Source of the DNA: Zygnema cylindricum
Taxonomy: Eukaryota > Streptophyta > Zygnematophyceae > Zygnematales > Zygnemataceae
Direction: 5' to 3'
DNA: 60,029 nt
Assembly (NCBI GenBank): GCA_037447655.1
Contig: JBBHKE010001216.1
Span: 1-60,029 of the forward strand
The notes under the pieces are model-generated. The model was given only the letters and a program-made list of their open reading frames with translations. It searched no databases and was not told where the DNA came from. This document shows, piece by piece, positions 35,034 through 47,000 of the stretch; within the stretch, counting starts at the first letter, position 1, and each line of letters starts with the position of its first letter. The position numbers and the translations under genes are program-made.

Positions 35034-38000
35034 GTTCGTGCTTTGAATGAAGCGGTGGAAGAAAGTGCCCAAAAAATAATCCGGAGTTGGGACGATCGTC
35101 TCAACTTTTCGTACGTGAGTCATTTTTTTTTCTTCTTTCTCTAAAGTGTTAGAACACATGCACATGTTTTCTTGCATTTCTTTCTTCATTCCCCTTATTT
35201 TTTTCTATTGTTTTTCTTCTCATCCTTAACTCCTGCTCCCTGCCTCTTTTCCCTCTGTCCCTCTCTTCCCTTTATATCTTTCCCTCCCTATCCATCTCCC
35301 CTGTTCCTCCTGCTGCTCTGTAACTCTGTCTGTCTCTCTCTCTCTCTCTCTCTGGTTGTCTCTCTTCCTCTCCCTTTCCCTGTCCATCATACATGTCCAA
35401 TTCCACCTATTATATCACATGTTTTTTTCCTTTATTTGTTATATATATATGTATATATATATGTATATATGTATAGAATGTATATATACTTCCCAAACGA
35501 ATAAAAATAAAATCCGCCTCTTTATCCTGTTTTCTCCACGCACACTTAACTAATTTTCATTTAGAGTTGATCAATCAGAAGGTTAGACTCTTATCTTTCT
35601 GTCACATTATTCAGATAGAAAAATATGGCAAGTGGGCATTGAGAAAAACGAATTTTAAGAGGCAAAAAGAAAGAACTTTTATTCTAAACTTGTAGTGTAC
35701 TTAGGATAGAAATAAAGTAAGCCATGAATTGCTATCAGGGTTTACAACACTATTTCGTTGCCATATTTTTTATGTCTTTGACCACAAAATAGCATCAATA
35801 ACACGGATAATAACATTCAAGTGGCCAGAAATCGTCCACGTTATTTATACTTAGTTCATTATTTTGATGAAGTTACTAGTTTAATTTATTCCCGGTTTTG
35901 TGGTCAAGCGAGTAATTAGTAGAAAACAAATTAGTCCCAGGGCTGTTTGAATGTTTATTTTCTAATTTAGCTTTGGGTGGCCTAGGCAATTTCTGACCAC
36001 TTATACAATTAGTGTTATCAATGTTTTTGCTAATGTTATCAATGCTATTTTATGGTCAAAGGCCTAAAAAAACCGGCTATGAATTAATGCTGTTAACCCT
36101 AATACCGATTTATGATGGGCCTTATTTTGACCAGGACAATTAATTTGTCCTTCATAGGAACTACAAAGGGGTCTCTACTAATGTAACATAGTCAACCTAC
36201 ACTGAATTGTGTGTAGCAAATCAGTAATTTTGTAGCATCATTTGTACATTCTTCTTTAAACAGTTAGGTTGAGAAGGTATTTTGTCTTTTCTGCTCTTCT
36301 CTTTTTTATTCCTTTTTTGTTTTTGTTATTCCTAAACTTATTCTTTGCATTATCCTGCTGTTTGGTCCTCCCTGCTTCAAAAAAACCCTGAAAAGCCCTA
36401 ATTTTTTCCACAACTCGATTTTCCACTAATTTTGTTGAAGTTGACAATCTTGGAATTTGCAGAAAAATGAATTGAAAGATTGTTTTGTTATAATTCTGAT
36501 AGACACTTGAATATCCATCTCTCACCCTTTCAATCAACTCTCCACCTTTCCCTTTTTTTTCTCACCTGCTGCTCTTTCTCCCCTCCGCTAGTTTCTTGCC
36601 TTCAATTTCTCTCTATTCCACCTACCTTCCTTCTCTCCTCCTTGCCTCCCTCCCTCTCTCCTTCTTTCTCGCTGTCATAATCTGCCCCTCCCTCTCATTC
36701 GCCGTACTCTATCTCACTTCCCCTATCATTCTCCATCACTTCCTCTCACTCCGTCTCACTCTCATCATTACTATCTATGTTAGTTCTCATTCCACAGTTC
36801 CAAATTTCTCTCTCATTTCTCTCTCTCTTATTATTGTTATCAAAGTCCACCTGATCAAAGAAAATGATCTGATTGTCCTTTTTTCCTGACTTATCTTTTT
36901 TGGTATGTATTTTGTTTATTGCAGTGTTTAGAGAGCAATGATGACGATCCTGAACTTATCGTTTTTGTTCCGTGAGTTTTTGATATCTTTTCTTTTGATA
37001 AGATTTTATGTTTATGTTTCAACATGTCTTGGGCAACTTGATAGTTTTATGCTAAAAAAATATAGGCAATATTTTGGCTATACTTCTTGACCTATTTTTT
37101 TTTTTTAGCTAGCTTTCTAACTATTGGAAGGGCTTGAAAAAAAAAGTAGATTTAGGGTATGGTTACATCAGACGAAAAGTGAGGTTTAATACAGAATTCT
37201 GTACTTGCCCGTACCATGCCGTACTATATTTTCGTGAGTTTCGTGAAAACAACATTACAGAAAATAGTACAACGATTCTCCAAGTATCCAGGAGAAGACG
37301 TCGACCGTCCGATTACATTTTGGTCTTCATCTGCGAAGCAATTGCTCCATGCGCCTCTGTATTGGTGAACCCACCTCGCGGAGGTGGGTTCACCAATACA
37401 GAACCAGTCAATTCGTTACACTTGGACGATCGACACGTGCGTAGATGAAAAATGAAAATTTTCACACGCCCCCAAAGTCACGTGCCTTCGGACAAGGTGA
37501 CCGTAAAATCTTTGCCGAAAAGAAATACGGTTTTTTCCTGAAAGTCAGCAGAGTGAAGGAGATCTCTGAGGTACATTGACGCGGTACACCTGCGAAGTAC
37601 ACGTGTGAAGTACGCAAGTACGGATTTGCATACGAAAATGGTCGGTTTTCAAATCTTTGCGATTTTAGAGATTTGATCGTCGACTTACGTGGAACCACTC
37701 AAAAAACAACACGTATGTAAAAACCTATTTACAGACGATACGCGATGTAACCGAGGCCCCTGTAACACAGAAATTTTGATGTCCGTACTATTACAGAGAC
37801 CTCCTGATGTAACCATGCCCTTAAATTAAAAAAAATGAATAGATGTACTTATGTATTCAAACTGAGTGAGGAACTAATAGACTGAGAAGTAATGCCAATT
37901 CTCTGACTTAATCAGTGAAAATATGTACGGACCAGAAAACTTTTCAAATTCAATTTAGAAAAAGAAACTCAATTACCAACTAATTAGTGACTAGGGTGTG

Positions 38001-41000
38001 ATATAATTAAACGGGTTTAGGAAAGTATTGCCTGAAAAATTTATGAAACTGTTGACATTTTAAGTAAATTATTCAGACCTAAATCAAAAAAACTTTACTA
38101 ATCAGCACTTACTGATTTTTTTTTTCTTACATGGAAATTGTTGAAAGATGACAGGTTTACATGTGATGTAAAAATTCGAAGTTTTTCTGTTGTAGGCGGT
38201 ACAGACGGAACTAGTCCATCTCAAATGCGAGCGTAAGTTATTTTTGTTATTTTATTGCTATTTTAGCTATGTAACCGTCAGACCTCTTGAGTATATCCAA
38301 ATTTGACATTATAGTTTGATGTTGTATATGTTGTAATTTGATGGTAAAGTCTTCAAATTAAAAAAAGGTGATATTTAAAGCCCGAAAATGTTCTCAATTT
38401 CGCGTATGGCTATCTCAAGCTATGGCCAAGGCCGTAAGAATTTCAAATTTGGTGTTTTAAGCTTTAAACAGTTTGATTGTGGGGATTTTAAGCTCTTAAA
38501 AGTCTACAAAGCTTGACATTCAAACAACAAAAAAATTGTACTCCATCATTTTAACTTTTTTAAACTTCACTGACTATTTTGTCAAGCCCCAATTATCATA
38601 GGACCTGGTGTGCTAAGTGCTTGAATTTTTGAAAATTGGCATTTTGAGCCAGTGAAGTCTCAAAATTCTTCTTTTAAGTGCTTAAAATTTAGTGTTTACT
38701 TGCTTAATTTTTAGAAGCTGGTCATTGTAGGTGTTAACTTCCTCAAAACTATATTTTTAATCCTCAGTCTTTTAATATTTTGCATTTGACCACTCTTGAA
38801 ATAAGTCCTGAACAACTTAAATGTAGGCATTACGCAATTTTGCTCTGAAAATGTTAATGTTTGACATTTGAAGCCCAAAAATATCAAATTTTGGCTTTTC
38901 GTGTTCCCGTATTCTCAGGTTCTTATAATTTTTTTATTCCTTACAGTATGCAATTTGTTTTTGATAAACGATTTATTTTGGCCTAATTTTTGTTTTTTTT
39001 GTGTTTTTGATTCCGATTTCCCTGTAGATTTATAAACCGAGAAGACATCGATTTTTCGAATGTGAATGATATTACAGCCGTCCAGGTAGACAAAACAGCC
39101 TTTCCATGTATAACTCCCCCTCTCTCTCTCTTTTGTGGTTTTTTTTTTGTTTTTTTCCCCTGTTTAAGTAATACTGTGTAGTTGTATATACATGTATATT
39201 GTGTGTATGTGTGTGTGTGTGTGTGTTGTACAAGCGATGTTTTAATGTAAATAGATAAACTTGTTGACAATACTACAAATAGTATAACTTGTTTTTCTTG
39301 TTTGCTGTTATTTTTGTTTTTTTACCTGACATAATTTGTCATTTTTCTTTTTCTAGGAGTGGGATCTTACGGAGAATCTAAACGGTGAATTGGAATATCA
39401 GACAAGGTACATTTTCCACTGTAATAATTACTATGGATCGAAAACGTTTGTGAAATTTAAGTTATCTCTGTTTTTTGAGGCGACTGTATAATAATCCATG
39501 TATTTTTACCTATTCTGAGGATTCTAATTTCGTTGTGAGTTGTAGAGTATTGGCTCTAAAGTAAAGTCAGCGAAAAGATTTGCAAAAATAAAATGAGAAG
39601 GGTAAATGGTAATCATTGTTGCAAATCAAACTTTTCTGTCTTGTTTCCCTTATTTAAATTTTTAAGGCACACTTTTGAATTTGCAGATCTTAAGTAGATT
39701 CTGTAGGATAGAATCATTCAAACATTGTATATATATATAATATAGATACATTTTTTTATATGTTATATTTTATTACATGTGTTATTTTACATTGCGCAGT
39801 ACAGATCAGATTAACTTGTTGATTTTAGGGGCGATTTTGGGCAATATCGGTCCCGCCGATTTTGTGTGACCGATGTCACATCTTTGAGCAGTACAATTTG
39901 TACGGACGGACGTCAGTACGACACAAGATCATGCAGTTGCAATTATTCAGGTTCATGTGACAAGCATGTGTAAATAGCATTTCATTGGACCACAGTAAAA
40001 GAGTGTCTTATTCATAGAGATGGCATTTTAATACAAATAGGCACTCAGAAGAGACAGAAAAATATCCCTTCATCCATTAATGTTAGAACAGCAAGTCTAG
40101 ACACATAGAGAGTGAGACAAGAATAGATTTGGCTTTATTATCAAAGTCTCATGTAAACATCTTGTCCTAAACGGACCTTAATTGAAAGCTACGGCTATTC
40201 CTGAGATCCTATCTTGTCTAGGGAGGGATATTTGTAGCAAATATCCCTCCCTACTCTACCTCATTCCTATCTCTATTGTTTCTGTGACTCCCTAAAGCCC
40301 CTCTGCGTGTATTGATCTTTGGCCGGTCCATTTTGTCTGTGGTTACGGGAATCCTTCCCGTTAGCTCGGATGACCGACCCGACGCATCAGGTTATGGGCC
40401 CACCCATATGGGGCCCAAAGGAGTTCGGAATTCTGGAACAGGAGAGCAGTGGCCATCCCGAAACGGCCGTGAGTAGAGGAGGAGACCTGGGTACATCTGC
40501 AACGAAAACACCAAGAGAAGGTGCAGCAGGTCAGGCTCAGACATTGGATGCGAGTGAAGGTGGAGACTTGGAAAACAGTTTCTTAGGGCTCAGGGAAAAG
40601 CTAGACAAGACACCTGTGAAACCAACCATGGCAGAAAGTACTAGACTGCTACGGAGACTCTCACACACACCATACGATGAAACGATGTCAATGTCAGAAA
40701 ACATTTCCCAATACTCAGAAAACCTAGCCATGGTAGAATCAACAAAAATTAACCTTCCTACACAAACGAAAATCTCAATGTTTCTGATGTCACTTCCCCA
40801 TAGATTCAAACCGGTTCTCACCTCATTAGAGAGCCTTGGATAAGAGGAGTTGAAGTGGGAGGACGTGGTTAAGATGCTGATCGATGCAGCAGGCTCCACC
40901 GAGGTGGTGATGCCCGAAAAGGCCTCCGAGAAGGAGCCTGGCATCAAGGAGAAGAGTGGTCAGAAGTCTGATCAACTAGGTGATAGGGTAGAGACTAAGC

Positions 41001-44000
41001 AAACAAGTCAGAACCCAAATCACAAGGATTCTGCATGCAAAGCAAGCATCCAGATCACAAGCGGAGACGATCAAAGCAGAGAGGGGACAGGTAGATCAGA
41101 TGACGGCAAAAGAGAGGATAACCAAGAAAGAAAGACCTCTCATAATCTCATCACAGACCACACTCCAGACTGCACCATGATCCTAAACGCAAGCCTCTTT
41201 CCGCCAACAGATGCCAAAGAAGGAGAAGGTCTGCCACGATGGCAGAAAGGAGGAGAACAGGAACTTACCGAGTTTGGGAAGCCATCCGAGGAGATTTGCC
41301 GAGAGAATCGGCAAAGAAAGACTAACACAATTTCCTCCATGCAGGATCCCCAAGAGGAGTCGTCGATACACTCTGCCGCAGGCAACGTCTACACACGTGC
41401 AGATCCCGAAGTCCAAAGCACCAAGCGATGTGACGCCATCCTGCCAAGGACAAAGAAAGCAGTCAGAAAGGACGAGGAAGCAGTCAGATTGGATAACAAG
41501 GACGACATCGAAGTTCAGATCCCTCAGATCCCTCACACGGAGAACCGAAGCGACAAACGTGTGTGCTTCACGGTTAGGTGCGAGAAAGTTGCAACGATAA
41601 CAGAGACCAATCAAGGCTCATATAAGACGTGCACGAGCAGGTCAGTGCCCAGCATTTGTTTAGACAAAGACTCCAAAATGCAAGAACTTTTGCGTCAGAA
41701 GGAGACAAGCGAGAGATCTCACCAGGAGAGTCTCTCATCTCAAAAGGACGTAAGCAGGAAAGCTTACCAAAAGGGAGTCAAACACGTGCAGAGAGACACC
41801 ACGCTTCAGGTGCCATCGAATGACACCACACCAAGTTTGTTCGCCTCGGAGAGGCTAGAGACCACAGAGGAGGAAATCTGCGGAGAGGTCACCGAGATTG
41901 CTCCAAATCAAATGAGCAATCCACTAACAACCCGCAAGGAGAACGAGATTGACGTCCTGCAAATCAGCAAAGAGAACGCCATCAATCATGCAAACAAGAG
42001 GAAACAGATCGCACACTAATCACGCATGTTGATACAGGGAAACAAGTGACAAAGGATCATAACATCACGAAGGATCACATGTCACAAAATGTCGTCATTA
42101 CAGGCGTAACTTCATCAAATGGAGGAAATCAAATGCATGTCAAAGAAGAAAAAGGGGAAGTAGATTCAGAATTTTACCTTAAGAATCTTGAAAGAGTGAG
42201 AGGCGATCCCAAGCGAGATGACAAAGGCGACGGTAGAGAGAGAACCAGAAATACTCTTTCAGTCAGTGTCGGGCTAGGTAGCACAGACAGAGTCCTAGAA
42301 ACTAGCTCCAATGACAAGATAGTCCAAGACCTGCATAGAGAGAGAGATATCAGAAATCAGTCATTCGATAGTCAATTTTGTGACGGTAAAACTCATGCAG
42401 AAAGTGGAAGAGTGGCAAAAAAACCCGAAAGTAGCAAACCACATGCTCAAAATCTCACAAAAACCGAGAGTCTAGGGTACTTAGACAGCGAAGCATTGGT
42501 GAGCAAGAGGTAGAGAGACGACAGAAAAAGAAAGAAAAACATAACATAGAAAAGAAAGAAAAGAAGATGCGAAACAGTGGGAGAAAGGAAAATGAATCAA
42601 AAGACAAAGGGGTGAAATTACTAACCTGCAGGTACACGATCAGAAGTAAAACCGAGAAGGTCAGTCGAGGTCACCACCACCATTCTCTAATGCCCACTTC
42701 CATCGACGGGAGGAACACTGCTTCGGCATCCGAAATCCAGAAAAATCTGTCAGAAATGCCACATGAGAAAGCAAGAAAAGTATGTGAGTCGGCGAAATTG
42801 ATGTCCACTTTGACACAAACGCCAAGAGAAAACAAGGAGGATCAACCAGGACTCAAGCACGAGTCTGATCAGAGGATCAAAGAAACCTCTAACAATTTTG
42901 GAAATCTTGGAGCATTCAGGTCAAACAGCAAGGCGAATGACCCAAAAGCGGCAATTTGCGTCCTACCTCAAGCATGGAGGACATGGCCGAATGAGATGGA
43001 GAGCGGGAGGAAACCAGTTGGCTCTCCTAATGCCTCATCCCTTGAAGATGAAGGAAGCGGGCCTGCACACAGAGGTCCACAAGTGACATTAGGTGTCAAA
43101 ATCAGCAAACCCAAAAATCTGCCACAACGCAATCAAGTGGAGAAGATTGGAGGTCAAGAGGTAAAAATCAAGAAAACTCTCAGAATAGATTTGCAGCATG
43201 CAAAGGAGCAAAGGAATGCAAGTGTAAGAAGAGGGTCAGTTGACAAATCACCTTACAGTTTAGAGATAGTGGGAGATTCCGGATCTCCACCACTATGTAC
43301 TCTACAGAAATCCATCAAATTTACCACCAAATCTGCGAGCAAGAAAGTCCAAATGTCAAACCAGATGTTAGTGGAGGTGAAAGAGGATAGAGGAGCACTT
43401 AAATACAGGTCATTCAAAGATGCGTTGCTCGGAAATTTCACAGGGAGAGAAACAATCAAGCAAGCAGCCAAGGAGGGAGAAAGTTACACTCACCTTGAGG
43501 AGGAAGAAAATTCGAAGGCTCAAATTCATCCACATCGAAGTCCAAGCGCCAAGCAGGTGCAGATGGAGCGTCCAGCCATAAGGAACGCAGCGGAACGCGT
43601 GGAGGAGCAAGAGGAAGAAACCCTAACCCTATTCCTAACCCTACCTCAATGTCCATTTCAGCTTGCAGATTGCCAGAAATCTGATTGGTGGACAGGCTGC
43701 GGCTTCAAACGGAAGCAAAGGGAGGAAAAGAGGAGTGGTAGCTTCGGCAAAGAAGCTGAAGGAGAAGAGGAAAGCACGAAAGAAAACGTTAAGGGGGAAA
43801 AGAGAACTTAGAGAGGAGGAGAGGGGCGAACAGACAGCAGACAGGGAAAATTGTGAAATTTACACTTACCTTGGCAAAGTTGGCATAAGTACATGTGACG
43901 CCAACTCAAAGGACAATTTCGTACCAACCGAATGTACTTTCCCTAAATCGCGGCGAAGGCGCACGATCGAAATTCAGCCCTCAGTTACGACCCTCGATCT

Positions 44001-47000
44001 AATTCTAAGTACACCTCAAAATACAAAGAAATCACGGTCAAACGAAATTTCGCCATATGCGCCGCCGGAAACGCATACGACGTCACGACACCAAAACCTT
44101 TCATTCGTGGGCGACGGCATATTGGGCGACAAGTCATACGTGAAATGTAGGATTGGCGACAGCCATGCGACGTTACAATCCGCAATCGCAATCCACACCA
44201 TTGTACCGAAATCAAGGAACAGCGAGCGCCGTTCGATTTCACTGACAAATTTCACGCAGGTACATCGAAATGCTTCAACGGACGAGGACCACCCTGAATT
44301 ATCAACGGTCGAAGACCATCCAGTTGGAGACGTACGAGGTACATTCGAGGAGACGTTAAAACCCATGCCGAAGTTATCAATTCCACGATCTTGGAAATTT
44401 ACAAAACCAGAGATCAACGGATATGGGAGTCTCGAGCTCACAGACGAAGTGGATGAGCTCCACGTGTTTAATCACAAGGGAATCACATCGGATTCCAATG
44501 TTTACATGAAAAAACTTGTCAGCATGCGACGAAACAATTTCACATGCGAAAGTGGGAGGAAATTTCATACCTTCCGAATTTCACGCCGTACAGGTTCACA
44601 GTTCGAACGGACACACGGCAATTTCCACTGGCAAGGATCAGTGCGACTTTTGTATCTACGGGCGACTTCGAATCGACCCAAAGTTATTTCAAAGCGATCT
44701 TTTACGCGAACCCATATCGCCGCAAACTCGAGTGGGAGTGTTGATTTTAGGGGCGATTTTGGGCAATATCGGTCCCGCCGATTTTGTGTGACCGATGTCA
44801 CATCTTTGAGCAATACAATTTGTACGGACGGACGTCAGTACTTTAACGACGTGGAGCTGTACGACACAAGATCATGCAGTTGCAATTATTCAGGTTCATG
44901 TGACAAGCATGTGTAAATAGCATTTTATTGGACCACAGTAAAAGAGTGTCTTATTCATAGAGATGGCATTTTAATACAAATAGGCACTCAGAAGAGACAG
45001 AAAAATATCCCTTCATCCATTAATGTTAGAACAGCAAGTCTAGACACATAGAGAGTGAGACAAGAATAGATTTGGCTTTATTATCAAAGTCTCATGTAAA
45101 CATCTTGTCCTAAACGGACCTTAATTGAAAGCTACGGCTATTCCTGAGATCCTATCTTGTCTATTCTATCTATTTGCTAAATATCTCTCCCTACTCTATA
45201 TCATTCCTATCCCTATTATTTCCGTGACTCCCTAAAGCCCCTCCGCGTGTATTGACCTGTAGTAGGCCCAATCTGTCTGTGGCTGCGGGGGACTCCTCCG
45301 ATCGCTCAGATGGTTGTCCAAAAACAACATAACTTGTGTATAATATTTTTAAAGTAACGTTATAAAAGGTTAGAGTATATTTTGGGTACGTTTTTAATAT
45401 CTTTTTCCAATGTTTTTGTGTGCGTACCTCGAATGAAATGTATTTCACAATTTATGTCAAATTGTAAAATACAAGAAACGCAATGTACAATCTAATGTTA
45501 TGATGTGAAAATGGGCAATTCTAAAATATACTGTAATCCTAAGTTTTAATGATGTAATCGAGCACGGTTTGCTGTTAATCAATATGAACTTTTTTGAAAG
45601 ATGTCAATAATTGATATAGCGAGCAAATAACAAATATCGTTGATTATTACGATATATTGTTTTCGACATCACGATATCATCATCAGTATCCGTACCATTG
45701 TTTCCGTAGTATTTAAACGTTTCTTTTTAAAATGTGTCGACAATACCAAGTGTTGTCAATTATCACAATATTTTGTGTTTGACATCACAATATCGTCGTC
45801 AGTATCCGTATCATTGTTCCCGTAGTCTTTAAACATGTTTTTCCCAATGGGTTGAAATGAAATTTCAGTACGGTACGCTACACTGTACCATTCTATAATG
45901 AGTTGCTGTATGATAAAATTCGCGTGTACCAAATGTTTGACTTTGTACCATGACTTTTTTTTTTTTTTTTGTATGCAGAATTTTTGGCCAATAAGTTATC
46001 GATGAAAAATTGGCGATATATATTTAATGTTTGGAAAAGATGTACATACCTGTCCTTTGTCGGTCAATTATTGCCAGTTATCGTGATGCGATAATTATTG
46101 GCTAAATCGATAAATATCAAAATTTTGAATGCTTTGATATCACAATAAACTGATTTTGTGTTAGATCAATAATTCATTTGATGTACAGCACTGTCGAATT
46201 GCACGCGATTGAATTTGTGCAAAAAAAACAAATTCGTTGATTCTCTCTAAAATCCCTGAAAATTCAAGAATCCCATCAGAGAACTTTGCTAAAATTTTGA
46301 AACGTTTATGCGGTAGTTGGTATTGCTGTAAATCGTAGGTAAGTCGTTGAGATATGTTCGATAATAAGGTTTTGATGTGATACATGATTGTTTATTAGGA
46401 TCCCCAAAGTAGTTACCTTTCTGGTTATTGGAAACACAATTTTGAGCTATTAGTTTTTTGACATTTTAAATAAGATATTCTTAATATTTAACATTTTTTT
46501 TGTGGCATTATTTTTTTCGTTAACTTGTTTTGTGTTCTTGGTATACACCGTTATTTTTCCGACAGTTTTTTTTGTTGTTGTTGTATTTTGTTGTGAAAAA
46601 TCTGGTCTCTTCCATATAATCTTTCTTGGGGGGATGCGGGTATCTTAAAATTCAATATTAGTTTTCCAACATTTTATTTATTAATTTCTCTGTCTATTTG
46701 TTTTTCTTAAATAGGTTTCCTCGATTTCAAGGTGTTGCAAATGTGACTCTTCACTTTCCTTCTTGTTTTGTGGGAGAGACGACTCGTATTCATTTTCTCG
46801 GTTTTAAAGGGGAGGCCACGAAGGTGAGAGGGAAAAAAATCCCTTTTTAAAGAAGGTTTTTTTTTGGTTTTTTTTTGGTTTTTATGGCTTTTGTTGGTTT
46901 GCCTTTTTGGGGTTTTTCAGGAGGATTTAAGAGTAATCTCAGGTGTTTTTTTCTCGTGTTTTAGAGGAATTTAGGGTTTTGTACGGTTTTTTTTTTTTTT

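Larger units (their letters stand above)
39817..45329 (+). mobile_element. Complete non-autonomous copia-type LTR retrotransposon, intronic
   Basis: A 5513-bp element in the sense orientation of the host PITH gene. TAACT occurs immediately before the left LTR (39812-39816) and immediately after the right LTR (45330-45334): a perfect 5-bp target duplication. The right LTR has TGTTG...CAACA ends. A primer site complementary to the initiator-tRNA anticodon region follows the left LTR, and a purine tract precedes the right one. The 4.35-kb interior holds a broken gag and hydrophilic open frames, but I saw no protease DSG, integrase, YVDD or DNQAAI motif. Movement would need proteins supplied by another element. 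Confidence 0.93.

Noticed and set aside
40850-44916. Calling the interior frames of the LTR element as functional pol or env
   Set aside because: No DSG, integrase, YVDD, RNase H or membrane-protein motif was seen, and the frames change phase.
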